From Pseudomonas sp. TH10 (GTDB lineage Bacteria > Pseudomonadota > Gammaproteobacteria > Pseudomonadales > Pseudomonadaceae), in assembly GCF_016651255.1 (NCBI RefSeq), contig NZ_JAEKEG010000037.1:1-44865 (forward strand): a DNA stretch of 44,865 bases. The letters are read 5' to 3'. The stretch's first letter is position 1. Each line of letters starts with the position of its first letter. The translations under genes and the position numbers were made by a program. Shown piece after piece: positions 24,945 through 34,252 of the stretch. Under the pieces are notes generated by a model. That model was given only the letters and a program-made list of their open reading frames with translations. It was not told the origin of the DNA and did no database searches.

Positions 24945-25038
24945 CTCAAGCGGCAGGTGCTGTCATCGCCACTGAAAATGTGACTGGCCCGCTACCCGGG
25001 CCAGCGTGGCTGTGCCAACCTTTGCGCACTTCCACGAC

Positions 25039-25860
25039 ATGGACGACGATCATTTGAAAGTGCTCATTGTGTTCGGGGCTTTGCTGTTGAGCATGCCCTT
25101 GTCTGCCGCACAGCTGGATCTTCAGCTTGGCGCCAACAGTCGCACCTGGCAGACCGAGGAATTGCTCAAGCATCCTCAAGTGCAAACCCTGACGATCAAA
25201 AACGACGTGTCCTACAAGAAGGACATGACCTATCGCGTTGTGCCTGTGGCCGCATTGTTGACCGGAATCAAACCTGAAGATCATCTGCAAGCGGTGGCAC
25301 TGGACGGGTTTGCCGCTGAGCTGGCCGCGGCGCCCTTGCTCAGCACCCAAGGCGCGCGTGCATGGCTGGCCATTGAAGACCCGGCCCAGCCGTGGCCACC
25401 GCTGTCAGCCGGCAAACACAGTGCCGGGCCGTTCTATCTGGTGTGGACTGACCCGCAGGCTGGCAATATCAGCCCTGAACAATGGCCGTTCGAAGTGGCG
25501 AGCATCAAGCGCATGGCACCGGTGGCCGAGCGCTTCCCTGCCCTGTTGCCTGATCCAGCGTTAAAGGCTGATGACCCGGTGAATCTGGGTTTCGCGTTGT
25601 TTCAGAAGAATTGCCTGGCGTGCCATCGATTGAACGGTGCGGGGGATGCGCAGTTTGGGCCCGATTTGAATATTCCGTATAACCCGACCGAGTATTTCGG
25701 CACGGATTTCCTCAAGCGCTACATTCGTGATCCGCAGAGTTTGCGTCAGTGGCCGCAGGCGAAGATGCCGGGGTTTTCTGCCGAGGTGTTGCCGGAGGGG
25801 GATCTAGAGATGTTGGTGGGATATTTGAAACACATGGCCGGGCGCAAGGTTAAGCCCTAG
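25039..25860 (+). CDS. Periplasmic c-type cytochrome with an N-terminal molybdopterin-domain-like region
   Basis: About 273 residues. A signal peptide (LKVLIVFGALLLSMPLSAA) precedes a domain of about 150 residues resembling the oxidoreductase molybdopterin-binding fold (WPFEVASIKRM near its end) but without the Cys ligand of molybdenum. A C-terminal monohaem cytochrome follows: CXXCH in KNCLACHRL and an axial Met probably in AKMPGF. It should be exported and accept or pass on electrons. The start is ATG 25039 or, with a better upstream GGA, TTG 25054. The electron partner is unknown. Confidence 0.85.
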   Translation: MDDDHLKVLIVFGALLLSMPLSAAQLDLQLGANSRTWQTEELLKHPQVQTLTIKNDVSYKKDMTYRVVPVAALLTGIKPEDHLQAVALDGFAAELAAAPLLSTQGARAWLAIEDPAQPWPPLSAGKHSAGPFYLVWTDPQAGNISPEQWPFEVASIKRMAPVAERFPALLPDPALKADDPVNLGFALFQKNCLACHRLNGAGDAQFGPDLNIPYNPTEYFGTDFLKRYIRDPQSLRQWPQAKMPGFSAEVLPEGDLEMLVGYLKHMAGRKVKP

Positions 25861-25904
25861 TTTTGTAATACCTGGGCTGACCTGATCGCGATGCGGTCTC
25901 CGGG

Positions 25905-26714
25905 TTACTGTTCCTGGACCGAAAACACCGGCAATGGCGTCGGCGAGACGAACACTTTTGCGTGCATCTGTTCACAGCCACCGCCCCGGCGCATGCCGCG
26001 TACCGGGCAGGCATCCAGGTAATCCAGACCCACCGCTAGTTTCAGGTGCCGCTCCGGCCGTGCCAGTTCATTGGTCACGTCAAAACTGTACCAGGCGTCA
26101 TCCAGCCACGCTTCCGCCCAGGCATGGCTGGCCAGGTGCTCACAATCTTCGCTGTACAGATAGCCCGACACATAGCGTGACGGAATGCCGAGGCTGCGCG
26201 CGCAGGCCAGAAACGCGTGGGTGTGATCCTGGCAGACACCCGCGCGCCCGGCGAACGCCTCGGCAGCGCTGGTATCGACCTCGGTAGAGCCCGGGGTGTA
26301 GGTCATGTGCGAATTCAGGCCGTGCATCAGGTCGATCAGCGCCGTGCGATCGCGGCGCTTCTTGCACTGCTTCTCCGCGAACGCGCGCAAGGCTTCATCC
26401 GGTTCGGTCAGGCGGGTGAACCGCAGGAACGGCAGCGCCGACTGGCTTTCATGCTCGGCTTCACGCAGTTCGTCGATATCGACCTGACCACGGGCGCCAA
26501 TGATGATCGCTTCGTGCGGCTCGTCCATGGTCAGCACATGCAGGATGTTGCCGAACGGATCGAGTTGCGCACGCACCGGGCGTGGCAGGTCGAGTTGCCA
26601 GCTCAATACGTGCTGGCGCTCGCTGTCGTGGGGTGTCAGTCGCAGGTACTGGATGCTCGCCCGCACCTGATCTTCGTAGTGATAGGTGGTCTCGTGGCTT
26701 ATGGAAAGTCTCAT
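25905..26714 (-). CDS. Transglutaminase-like cysteine protease family protein
   Basis: A 269-residue cytoplasmic protein. An N-terminal beta domain (LSISHETTYHYEDQVRASIQ) typical of bacterial transglutaminases precedes the papain-like core with catalytic Cys in AGVCQDHTHAF, His in SHAWAEAW and Asp in YSFDVTN. It is the last gene of a three-gene operon with an alpha-E protein (4-bp overlap) and an ATP-grasp protein. Comparative work on this gene set has proposed a peptide or amide-bond synthesis/processing pathway, with this protein acting as peptidase or ligase. The product is not known. Confidence 0.92.
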   Translation of the reverse strand: MRLSISHETTYHYEDQVRASIQYLRLTPHDSERQHVLSWQLDLPRPVRAQLDPFGNILHVLTMDEPHEAIIIGARGQVDIDELREAEHESQSALPFLRFTRLTEPDEALRAFAEKQCKKRRDRTALIDLMHGLNSHMTYTPGSTEVDTSAAEAFAGRAGVCQDHTHAFLACARSLGIPSRYVSGYLYSEDCEHLASHAWAEAWLDDAWYSFDVTNELARPERHLKLAVGLDYLDACPVRGMRRGGGCEQMHAKVFVSPTPLPVFSVQEQ

Positions 26715-27661
26715 GCAGCCTCCAGGTAGGAACTGTGAATAGCGTTACCCAACTGGCGCACCAGCGGGATGAACTCGGTCAGCCAGGCATGCAGGCCTTC
26801 CTCGAGAATTTCGTTGATGCCGGTGTAACGCAGGCGCGCGTCCATCTCGGCTGCCAGGCGTTGCGCCGGTCGGCCAATGGCGCCGGGCAATTGCGCAAGT
26901 ATCTGGTCTATCTCTTCGGTGCACGCCCTCAACGAACGCGGGACATCGGCACGCAACAGCAACAGCTCGGCGACATGCCGGGCGCCGGGGGCGTCGCGGT
27001 AGATTTCGGTGTAGGCCTCGAACGACGACAGCGCGCGCAGTAATGCACTCCATTGATAGTAGGCGTGAGCCGTGCCGTCGCTGACCGCTTCGGCCTGGTC
27101 GCCGGCCATTTCGTAACGAGCATCAAGCAGCCGCAGCGTGTTGTCCGCGCGCTCGATAAAGGTGCCGAGACGAATAAAACGAAATGCATCGTTACGCATG
27201 ATCGTGCCGTAAGACGCGCCACGGAACAGGTGCGAACGCTCCTTGATCCACTCGCAGAAACGGCTCATGCCGTAGCGACTGAGGCCCTGCTCAGCGATCC
27301 CGCGAATCTCCAGCCACGTTGCGTTGATGTTCTCCCACATGTCTGCGGTGATACGTCCGCGTACGGCATGAGCACTGGCCCGCGCCGCGCCAAGGCAGCT
27401 GTAGATGCTCGCCGGGTTGGCCGCATCAAGGGCGAAAAAGTGCAGCAACCGTTCGGCATGCAGCGCGCCGTGACGCTCCAGGTAATCATCGAGGGTGCCG
27501 GTGATCAGCAACGGCATGGCCAATTCGTGCAGACCGTCGCCGCGACCGTCCTGCGGCATCAGCGACAGCGAATAACTGACGTCGAGCATCCGGGCGAGGT
27601 TTTCCGCCCGCTCCAGGTAACGCGACATCCAATACAGATCCGAGGCAGTTCTACTTAACAT
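26711..27661 (-). CDS. Alpha-E domain protein
   Basis: A 316-residue, wholly alpha-helical protein opening with the family signature MLSRTASDLYWMSRYLERAE and containing repeated Glu/Arg-rich helices. Alpha-E proteins occur almost only with circularly permuted ATP-grasp and transglutaminase-like proteins, as here. They may hold the partners together or contribute to catalysis; no catalytic role is proven. It lies 12 bp after the ATP-grasp gene and overlaps the transglutaminase gene by 4 bp. Confidence 0.92.
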   Translation of the reverse strand: MLSRTASDLYWMSRYLERAENLARMLDVSYSLSLMPQDGRGDGLHELAMPLLITGTLDDYLERHGALHAERLLHFFALDAANPASIYSCLGAARASAHAVRGRITADMWENINATWLEIRGIAEQGLSRYGMSRFCEWIKERSHLFRGASYGTIMRNDAFRFIRLGTFIERADNTLRLLDARYEMAGDQAEAVSDGTAHAYYQWSALLRALSSFEAYTEIYRDAPGARHVAELLLLRADVPRSLRACTEEIDQILAQLPGAIGRPAQRLAAEMDARLRYTGINEILEEGLHAWLTEFIPLVRQLGNAIHSSYLEAA

Positions 27662-27673
27662 GGCAAGCTTCCT

Positions 27674-29083
27674 TCAATCCTCGACCACCCAGGTGTCCTT
27701 GGTTCCGCCGCCCTGGGAGGAATTTACCACCAGAGAGCCTTCGCGCAGCGCGACGCGGGTCAAACCGCCGGGCACCACGCGGGTTTCGCGACCCGACAAG
27801 ACAAACGGGCGCAAATCGATATGACGCGGCGCGATGCCGTTTTCGACAAAGGTCGGACAGGTCGACAGCGACAATGTCGGCTGCGCGATGTACGCGTGGG
27901 GTTTGGCCTTGATCCGTTCGCGGAAGGCGTCGATTTCCGCCTTCGTCGACGCCGGCCCCACCAACATCCCGTAACCCCCGGAGCCTTGGGTTTCCTTGAC
28001 CACCAGATCTGGAAGATTGGCCAGCACATGGGAAAGTTCAGACGGGTTTCGGCATTGCCAGGTCGGCACGTTCTTCAGGATCGGCTCTTCGTCGAGGTAG
28101 AAACGGATCATGTCGGTGACAAATGGATACACCGATTTGTCATCCGCCACCCCGGTGCCGATGGCATTCGCCAGTACCACGTTGCCCGAACGGTAGGACG
28201 ACAGCAGCCCTGGCACGCCGAGCATGGAGTCTGGATTGAACGCCAGCGGATCGAGGAATGCGTCGTCGAGTCGGCGATAGATCACATCGACCGCCTTCGG
28301 CCCGTCAGTCGTGCGCATGAAGACCTTGTCGTCACGCACGAACAGGTCCGCGCCCTCGACCAGTTCAACGCCCATCTCCCGCGCCAGGAACGCATGTTCA
28401 AAGAACGCGCTGTTGAAGCGGCCCGGGGTCAGCACCACCACGCTGGGGTTGTCGATGGGACTGGAGCTTTTCAGGGTGTCGAGCAACAGGTTCGGGTAGT
28501 GGTCGATCGGTGCGATGCGTTGCGCGGCGAACAGCTCCGGGAACAGGCGCATCATCATCTTGCGGTCTTCGAGCATGTAGCTGACGCCGCTCGGCGTGCG
28601 CAGGTTGTCTTCGAGCACGTAATAAGTGCCGTCGCCATCACGCACCAGATCGACGCCGGAGATGTGCGAATAGATATCACGGTGCAGGTCGAGCCCTTGC
28701 ATCGCCAACTGATATTGCTCGTTGGCCAGCACCTGTTCGGCAGGAATGATCCCGGCCTTGATGATGCGCTGTTCGTGATAAAGGTCGGCGAGGAACATGT
28801 TCAACGCCTTGACCCGCTGGATGCAGCCGCGCTCGACGATCCGCCATTCGCTGGCAGGGATGCTGCGCGGAATGGTGTCGAAAGGAATCAGGCGCTCTGT
28901 GCCCTGCTCGTCCCCGTAGAGCGTGAAGGTAATCCCGGCACGATGGAACAGCAGATCGGCTTCACGTCGCCGTTGGGCCAAAAGCTCGTCTGGCGTGTCG
29001 GCCAGCCATCGGGCGAACTCCCGATAATGCGGGCGAACCTGGCCGCCGGCATCGTACATCTCATCAAAATAGGTGCGGATCAT
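27674..29083 (-). CDS. Circularly permuted ATP-grasp type 2 protein
   Basis: A 469-residue protein beginning MIRTYFDEMYDAGG at ATG 29083 behind AAGGAG; the in-frame reading back to 29332 is probably untranslated. It carries the DUF404/407 regions LEDNLRTPSGVSYMLEDRKM and VVKETQGSGGYGMLVGP (ATP-binding loop) and ends in NSSQGGGTKDTWVVED. ATP-grasp ligases activate a carboxylate as acyl-phosphate and join it to an amine or thiol. First gene of the operon with alpha-E and transglutaminase proteins, implying formation of an unknown peptide-like product. Confidence 0.93.
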   Translation of the reverse strand: MIRTYFDEMYDAGGQVRPHYREFARWLADTPDELLAQRRREADLLFHRAGITFTLYGDEQGTERLIPFDTIPRSIPASEWRIVERGCIQRVKALNMFLADLYHEQRIIKAGIIPAEQVLANEQYQLAMQGLDLHRDIYSHISGVDLVRDGDGTYYVLEDNLRTPSGVSYMLEDRKMMMRLFPELFAAQRIAPIDHYPNLLLDTLKSSSPIDNPSVVVLTPGRFNSAFFEHAFLAREMGVELVEGADLFVRDDKVFMRTTDGPKAVDVIYRRLDDAFLDPLAFNPDSMLGVPGLLSSYRSGNVVLANAIGTGVADDKSVYPFVTDMIRFYLDEEPILKNVPTWQCRNPSELSHVLANLPDLVVKETQGSGGYGMLVGPASTKAEIDAFRERIKAKPHAYIAQPTLSLSTCPTFVENGIAPRHIDLRPFVLSGRETRVVPGGLTRVALREGSLVVNSSQGGGTKDTWVVED

Positions 29084-29348
29084 GCCGTACTCCTTGTCAC
29101 CCGGACCTACAGGCCTTCGCAAGGCCCGTGCCATCGGCATAAACGCTTTGATTTCAATCGGTTGGATATTCACGCCACAGGCACCGCACCATTCCTGTGC
29201 GGCAAATGCCCCAACCTGAATGCCCCCCGCTCCATTGCGAAGCAATGCTGTCGCTATCACCAGCATAGTCAGAGTTGATTTCACTGCCCGCCTGGCGATA
29301 GGGATAATTGGCTTATTCGCTGAAAAGCTCATCGAACTTCCCTTTTGG

Positions 29349-29372
29349 CCGCCTGTTTTGGGCGGTTTTTTT
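29349..29372 (+). terminator. Plus-strand intrinsic terminator with no gene in front
   Basis: CCGCC, the loop TGTTTTG and GGCGG are followed by seven T on the plus strand. All neighbouring genes are on the minus strand, so the transcript it ends is unknown. Confidence 0.6.
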
Positions 29373-29391
29373 GCCTTTTTGAATCAAAAGC

Positions 29392-29491
29392 AGGATCAAA
29401 AGTTCGCAGCCTTCGGCGGCTCCTACGGAGGGCGCATTCCAATATGGGAGGTGCCGAAATTCGGGCCGCGATTGCACGATCTTTTGATCAT
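29392..29491. repeat. Degenerate REP element
   Basis: GATCAAAAGTTCGCAGCCTT followed by CGGCGGCTCCTACGG is one arm of the GCTGCGATCTTTTGATC type; the other arm is reduced to GATCTTTTGATCA near 29479. Confidence 0.6.
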
Positions 29492-29500
29492 GCTTTGAAC

Positions 29501-29529
29501 GAAAAACGGCCAACCGAAGGTCAGCCGTT
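29501..29529 (-). terminator. Terminator of rraB
   Basis: In minus-strand reading AACGGCTGACC, a short TTC loop and GGTTGGCCGTT pair with one mismatch and run into TTTTT. It lies 27 bp past the rraB stop. Confidence 0.75.
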
Positions 29530-29555
29530 GCTGGGTGTTGTTGCTGTTCATAATG

Positions 29556-29897
29556 TTATGCGAGTCGCCCTCGTACCTCCTGCTTGACGCCCCAGCCCTC
29601 GATGATGCCACCCAGCGGTTCGACCACGGCGGAGAAGCCCTGCTCGAAATCGCCAATATCGTCATAGGTCGCGTACATCACTTTGCTCAATTCCAGCGAC
29701 CACGCGCCGTCATCCCGCGCGCTGACCTGTGCATTGATGGATTCACCGCGAAACTTGCCTGCCGCCCTGCGCGCCCGCTCCTCGTCCGGGAAAATGGCGT
29801 AGAACTCGATGGGATGGAATCGGGAAAAATCGAAACCGCCTTCTTTCATGCGGCGCAGAACATTGCTGCTGATGTCTTCTTGATAGGCTGTGCTCAT
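29556..29897 (-). CDS. rraB: RraB-family regulator of RNase E activity
   Basis: A 113-residue acidic cytoplasmic protein from ATG 29897 with GAGGGGG upstream. The segment MKEGGFDFSRFHPIEFYAIFPDEERARRAA and the C-terminal ATYDDIGDFEQGFSAVVEPLGG match the RraB alpha/beta fold. In E. coli RraB binds the C-terminal region of RNase E and inhibits RNA decay. That this homologue does the same in Pseudomonas is inferred from family. It is monocistronic with its own terminator. Confidence 0.82.
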   Translation of the reverse strand: MSTAYQEDISSNVLRRMKEGGFDFSRFHPIEFYAIFPDEERARRAAGKFRGESINAQVSARDDGAWSLELSKVMYATYDDIGDFEQGFSAVVEPLGGIIEGWGVKQEVRGRLA

Positions 29898-30105
29898 GAA
29901 TCGTCCCCCTCGCATAGATGGATAGACTTTCCGAATCCCGCCCCGGGCCTTTGGCCAAAGTACTACGGCAACGTGGTTGCACGCGGGAACAAGCATGTAG
30001 CTGACAAGACCAGACCTTAGCGATCCGTTCGCTGATCTCGCTTGCAGAGTAGCCCCAAGTTAGAGCTGCTGCCAAGGCCTGGTGTTAAAGGTGACAGGAA
30101 GAATG

Positions 30106-30339
30106 TCAGATGGGAGTGATGCCGAGGATTTGTATGCTGTTCTGGGATTTAAGACTTTTGACGCTCGCGTCGGCGGTACGCCCTTCCAGATCATTCAGAT
30201 CCAGTTCCGCAGCGACAGGAAGCAGACGAGCCTTGATGAGTTTGGCGGCGTGCTCGTTGTCCGGGCACTCCTCGCACTCGAAGATTTCGTCGACTGTTTC
30301 ACCGTGATCATCCACGAAAGTGATTTTCCACTTTTGCAT
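30106..30339 (-). CDS. Conserved small protein, unknown function
   Basis: A 77-residue acidic protein from ATG 30339, chosen because a perfect AGGAGG lies five bases upstream; the frame continues further up but without a site. It contains FECEECPDNEHAAKLIKARL, with a CxxC pair (one Glu-Glu between), and a C-terminal NSIQILGITPI. Lack of signal peptide suggests a cytoplasmic location. I do not recognise the family. Confidence 0.78.
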   Translation of the reverse strand: MQKWKITFVDDHGETVDEIFECEECPDNEHAAKLIKARLLPVAAELDLNDLEGRTADASVKSLKSQNSIQILGITPI

Positions 30340-30439
30340 CAGTGCCTCCTCGATAAAACCCGCAAGTGGGCTTACATCTATCTGGACTTTTGCACGGGGT
30401 GATCGTTCCCGCGGATTATTCACCGGTTGACACAAAAAA

Positions 30440-30541
30440 CTGTAGGAGCGAGCTTGCTTGCGATGGCTTTGAGGGAGCCACGTTTAACCTGGCAGCCCGC
30501 GTCATCGTTGACGTCCATCGCGAGCGAGCTCGCTCCTACAG
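30440..30541. repeat. REP pair (inverted)
   Basis: CTGTAGGAGCGAGCTTGCTT and its near-complement GCGAGCGAGCTCGCTCCTAC form the outer arms of a roughly 100-bp inverted pair downstream of speE. Confidence 0.88.
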
Positions 30542-30558
30542 TCAATGTGTGTGTGCCT

Positions 30559-31434
30559 TCAGTCGTTGCTTGGCTTGTTGATCGCTTGCAGCACGTACTG
30601 TGGCAAAGCAAATGCGCCGATGTGGATTTCCGGGTTGTAGTAGCGCGTGACAATGCCGCTGCCAATAAAGCGCTGTTGCAGCACTTCACGGCTCAGTTTG
30701 CGGTAAGCCGGGTTGGTCGAGCCCCAGGCGAAGGTCATCGAGCCGCCGATGTAGGTCGGCACGGCTGCCTGGTAGAAGTGCCAGTCCGGGAACAGGCTGC
30801 GCAGGCGACCGGCAGTGGTTTTGACTTCTTCGATCTGCATGAACGGTGTGCCGTTCTGCGTCACCAGGATGCCGCCTTCGTTCAGGCAGCGACGGCAAGC
30901 CTGGTAGAAGTTTTCCGAGAACAGCACTTCTCCCGGGCCGATCGGATCGGTCGAGTCGGAGATGATCACGTCGAATTTTTCGGTGGTAGTGGCGACGAAA
31001 CGCATGCCGTCGTCGATCACCAGGTTCAGGCGCGGATCGTCGTAGGCGCCCTTGGAGTGATTCGGCAGAAACTCTTTGCACATATCGACGACGGTGCCAT
31101 CGATCTCGACCATGGTGATGTGCTCGACACTGCCGTGCTTGGCGACTTCACGCAGCATGCCGCCGTCACCGCCGCCGATGATCAGCACGCGCTTGGCGGT
31201 CCCGTGCGCCAGGATCGGCACGTGGGTGAGCATTTCGTGGTAGATGAATTCGTCGGCTTCGGTGGTCTGGATCACGCCGTCCAGCGCCATCACCCGGCCC
31301 ATGCGCGGGTTTTGAAAGATCACCAGATGCTGGTGTTCGGTGCGCACTTCGTGCAGCAGTTTTTCCATGCGAAAACGCTGGCCGTAGCCTTCGTAGAGGG
31401 TTTCCAGGTACTCGCTGGTTTTGGTGACGGTCAT
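30559..31434 (-). CDS. speE: Spermidine synthase
   Basis: A 291-residue cytoplasmic aminopropyltransferase from ATG 31434 with GGAG upstream. It binds decarboxylated S-adenosylmethionine through [14 protein letters not shown] near 85 and carries [12 protein letters not shown] with the catalytic Asp region near 160. [14 protein letters not shown] is the putrescine-side motif. It transfers an aminopropyl group to putrescine to make spermidine. It stands between two REP pairs, with no other polyamine gene in the window. Confidence 0.96.
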   Translation of the reverse strand: MTVTKTSEYLETLYEGYGQRFRMEKLLHEVRTEHQHLVIFQNPRMGRVMALDGVIQTTEADEFIYHEMLTHVPILAHGTAKRVLIIGGGDGGMLREVAKHGSVEHITMVEIDGTVVDMCKEFLPNHSKGAYDDPRLNLVIDDGMRFVATTTEKFDVIISDSTDPIGPGEVLFSENFYQACRRCLNEGGILVTQNGTPFMQIEEVKTTAGRLRSLFPDWHFYQAAVPTYIGGSMTFAWGSTNPAYRKLSREVLQQRFIGSGIVTRYYNPEIHIGAFALPQYVLQAINKPSND

Positions 31435-31556
31435 GGTGAAGTGCTCCGATGAATGCGCGGGCGCCAATCGTGGGGACGATTGCCCGGGAAAGGCGCGCAT
31501 TCTACGTTGCCGAAGATGACAGGTCGAACCTCAGTTGCAGGGCAAGTTTGATTCCA

Positions 31557-31643
31557 TGTGGGAGCTGGCTTGCCTGCGATACAGACGGTGCGGTCTGTCA
31601 AACACACCGCGTTGATCCAATCGCCGGCAAGCCAGCTCCCACA
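31557..31643. repeat. REP pair (inverted)
   Basis: TGTGGGAGCTGGCTTGCCTG and GCCGGCAAGCCAGCTCCCAC are the inverted arms, with an inner GACGGTGCGGTC hairpin, upstream of speE. Confidence 0.88.
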
Positions 31644-31669
31644 GGATGGGTGCTTTGCTGAAAAATGCG

Positions 31670-31861
31670 TTAGATCCGCACATTGCCCCGCGGACCGGCG
31701 ATGGCCCAGATGATCAGCCCAAGGACCGGCAACAGCAGGATCAGCAGCACCCAGACGATCTTCATGCCGGTGGATGCGCCACTTTTCAGCACGTTGATGA
31801 TGGCCCAGATGTCCAGGGCAAGAATAATCAGGCCAATCAGGCCGTTGAACGTGGAACCCAT
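31670..31861 (-). CDS. PLDc_N-domain small membrane protein
   Basis: A 63-residue protein with GGGAG before its ATG. Two hydrophobic helices (GLIGLIILALDIWAIINVL and MKIVWVLLILLLPVLGLIIW) separated by KSGASTG, ending WAIAGPRGNVRI. This is the N-terminal membrane region found in cardiolipin synthases (PLDc_N) occurring here as a free-standing inner-membrane protein. Its function on its own is unknown. Confidence 0.88.
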   Translation of the reverse strand: MGSTFNGLIGLIILALDIWAIINVLKSGASTGMKIVWVLLILLLPVLGLIIWAIAGPRGNVRI

Positions 31862-31931
31862 GGTGACGCTCCCTAAGAGTGGTTTGCACTCTTAGGATAG
31901 CCGGCCAATGCCAGGGTTCCGTTTTATTGTA

Positions 31932-32462
31932 TTAAACGTGGATGGCGACTTTCAGGGCTTCCAGGGATGGAGCGGCGGCAATGCCGACCTCGGCGCACAA
32001 TTCCAGTACCCGCGGCACGTCGTCGCCGTACACCAGCACCACCTGCAATTCATCATCGAGCAACTGGCTGAAGTTCATCAGCGTGTAGCCGCCGTTTTCC
32101 TTGTTCATGCTGCCCATCTGCACCTGGATGCGATTGAGCGCCGTCAGGGCTTCGGTCTTGGCCAGTTGTTTGGGCTTGATGTTGAAGTCCACGCCCGGCC
32201 CGAACGAGGCGACGATCAGGGCGAACAGGTCCATGTAGGTATCGGCCTGGAACAGCACGGTTTCCGGCAGGCTGCCGACCACCACCCATTCGCCCAGCGG
32301 GATCGGGAAAGTGTCGTCGTAGTTGATGTCCGGATTCGCCGTCAGGAACGCCTGCGGGTCGGCGTAGGCCTGGGCCGCTTCGTCCGCCACCTTGAGGATT
32401 TCGTCAGCGCTCATGCACCCGGAGCTGATTTTGCTGATGAGTTCGACGAGTGCAGCTTTCAT
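31932..32462 (-). CDS. Conserved hypothetical protein
   Basis: A 176-residue protein from ATG 32462 (AGGA upstream). No signal peptide or membrane helix. Notable segments are LPETVLFQADTYMDLFALIVASFG and DDELQVVLVYGDDVPRVLELCAEVG. It stands alone between the PLDc_N gene and the chemoreceptor. I do not recognise the family and give no function. Confidence 0.8.
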   Translation of the reverse strand: MKAALVELISKISSGCMSADEILKVADEAAQAYADPQAFLTANPDINYDDTFPIPLGEWVVVGSLPETVLFQADTYMDLFALIVASFGPGVDFNIKPKQLAKTEALTALNRIQVQMGSMNKENGGYTLMNFSQLLDDELQVVLVYGDDVPRVLELCAEVGIAAAPSLEALKVAIHV

Positions 32463-32638
32463 GGGACGCGATCCTGTAGCGAGGGAAATTTTAAGGCGCG
32501 CAGGATAGCGCATTACGCAGGCAATGGCTGTGTCCAGCCTGACCGGGAACCCTTGATCCACATCAAGACCCTTCCGCCCGATCCCGGCACAATACTGGCA
32601 CCTTGCCAATGCTGTTTCCGCTATCAGAGAAAACCTCC

Positions 32639-34120
32639 ATGGGTGCCTGGCTTAGCAATATCTCGCTGAAGTACAAATTCTGGGCGGTCAACGCGGTCGC
32701 CTTCATCACCACCCTGCTGCTGGTGTTGTACGCCGTACAACTCGAACAGCAGGCGCGCAGCCACGCCTCGAAAGCCTCGGCTCAAGCCCAGGCGCAATTG
32801 CTCATGGCCTGGCCGGCCGGGCAACCGCTGCCCCAGGCCGACAACGTGCTGGCCTTCTCCAACGGGCCAGCGCCGATCATTGACGGACAACCCGTGCCGG
32901 CGCTGACCGGCGCCCGTGGCTGGGTCGAGGTCAATTCCCTGCCGCTGTTCGGCGAAAACCCACTGATGGGGGCCGAAGTGTTCAGCCGCGCCGACGACCA
33001 GCAAGTCGCCGTGATCGCGTATGGCCCGAGCCTGACGCAAGTCTTCAGCGAGCGCTTCGCCAATTACGCAGTGGCGGTATTCATTCTGATGCTGGCGATG
33101 CTCGGCGCTTCGCAATTGCTGATCCGTTTTCTGCTCAGCCAGCTCAATACGTTGAAAGACGTGATGCTGCACGTTGAAAAGAGCGGCGACCTCTCCGCCC
33201 GCGTCCCTTTGGCCGGCAAAGATGAAGTCGGGCAGATGGCCAATGCGTTCAACGCCATGCAGGCCGGTTATCAGCGCGTGGTCAGTACGGTGGCCAGCAC
33301 CGCGCGGCAGCTGGATGACGGTGCGGCGCGGCTGGCTTCGAGCATGGACGAAGTGCGCCACGGCATGCTTGGCCAGCAAAGCGAAACCGACCAGGCCGCC
33401 ACGGCGATCAACCAGATGACCGCGACGGTTTATCACATCGCCCAGCACGCCGGCGCCACCCGCGACTTGTCGCAAACCGCCGACACCCTGGCGGGCAGCG
33501 GTCAGGCCGTGGTCAGCCGCGTGCAGTTGTCGATTGCCGGGCTATCGTCCGGTGTGCAGCAAACGGCCCAGATGATCCAGCGCCTGGCCGAAGACAGCCA
33601 GAAAATCAACAGCGTGGTCGGGGTGATTCACAGCATCGCCGAGCAGACTAACCTGCTGGCGCTGAACGCGGCCATCGAAGCGGCCCGGGCCGGAGAGATG
33701 GGCCGGGGTTTCGCGGTCGTCGCCGATGAGGTGCGCAACCTGGCCAAGCGCGTCCAGGCCTCCACCGACGAGATCACCCGTATGGTTTCGGCCCTGCAGG
33801 CGGGCACCCGCGATGCGGTGGATTTCATGCAGGAAAGTTCGTTCAAGGCCGACGACTGCGTACAGCAGGCGCAGGAAGCGGGCGCGGCGCTGGCGCAGAT
33901 CACCAGTGCGGTGGCACAGATGCGCGAAAGCAACACGCAGATTGCCGTGGCCGCCGAGCAGCAGAGCCAGGTAGCCGAAGAGATGAACCGGGCGGTGGTG
34001 AGCATTCGCGATGTGACCGAGAACACGGTGCAGCAAACGGTGAGTTCGGCGCTGACCAGTAATGAACTGGCGGCGTTGGCGGGGGAATTGAGCAAGGCGA
34101 TTGGGCAGTTGAAACTCTGA
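32639..34120 (+). CDS. Methyl-accepting chemotaxis protein
   Basis: A 493-residue receptor from ATG 32639. Membrane helix 1 is about residues 13-33, a short periplasmic domain of about 110 residues follows, and helix 2 is about 143-163 ([20 protein letters not shown]). A HAMP domain ([20 protein letters not shown]) leads to the signalling domain with the conserved tip [20 protein letters not shown]. It has no C-terminal CheR-binding pentapeptide (ends IGQLKL). The sensor domain is too small for the common dCache fold; the ligand is unknown. It would feed a CheA pathway encoded elsewhere. Confidence 0.93.
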   Translation: MGAWLSNISLKYKFWAVNAVAFITTLLLVLYAVQLEQQARSHASKASAQAQAQLLMAWPAGQPLPQADNVLAFSNGPAPIIDGQPVPALTGARGWVEVNSLPLFGENPLMGAEVFSRADDQQVAVIAYGPSLTQVFSERFANYAVAVFILMLAMLGASQLLIRFLLSQLNTLKDVMLHVEKSGDLSARVPLAGKDEVGQMANAFNAMQAGYQRVVSTVASTARQLDDGAARLASSMDEVRHGMLGQQSETDQAATAINQMTATVYHIAQHAGATRDLSQTADTLAGSGQAVVSRVQLSIAGLSSGVQQTAQMIQRLAEDSQKINSVVGVIHSIAEQTNLLALNAAIEAARAGEMGRGFAVVADEVRNLAKRVQASTDEITRMVSALQAGTRDAVDFMQESSFKADDCVQQAQEAGAALAQITSAVAQMRESNTQIAVAAEQQSQVAEEMNRAVVSIRDVTENTVQQTVSSALTSNELAALAGELSKAIGQLKL

Positions 34121-34252
34121 GTCCCCAACGTCCTGATCAATACACATCTTGAACCTTGCGCTATCACCCCGATAGCCAACCTCCATTCGCCGCTGCGCTG
34201 TCCCAGGCCTATTCTTCAATCATGTGTTCAACACGGATCGAGGATCAGCATC

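Noticed and set aside
27821..29278. 485-residue open frame on the plus strand opposite the ATP-grasp gene
   Set aside because: Composition (His, Gln, Arg rich) and exact antisense position show that it is a shadow of the GC-rich coding strand.
29084..29332. 83-residue N-terminal extension of the ATP-grasp frame starting at 29332
   Set aside because: It has an acceptable ribosome-binding site (AAGGGAAG), but the family start MIRTYFDEMYDAGG at 29083 has AAGGAG of its own and the extension has no family character. It could be a separate short leader peptide only if it ended before, which it does not.
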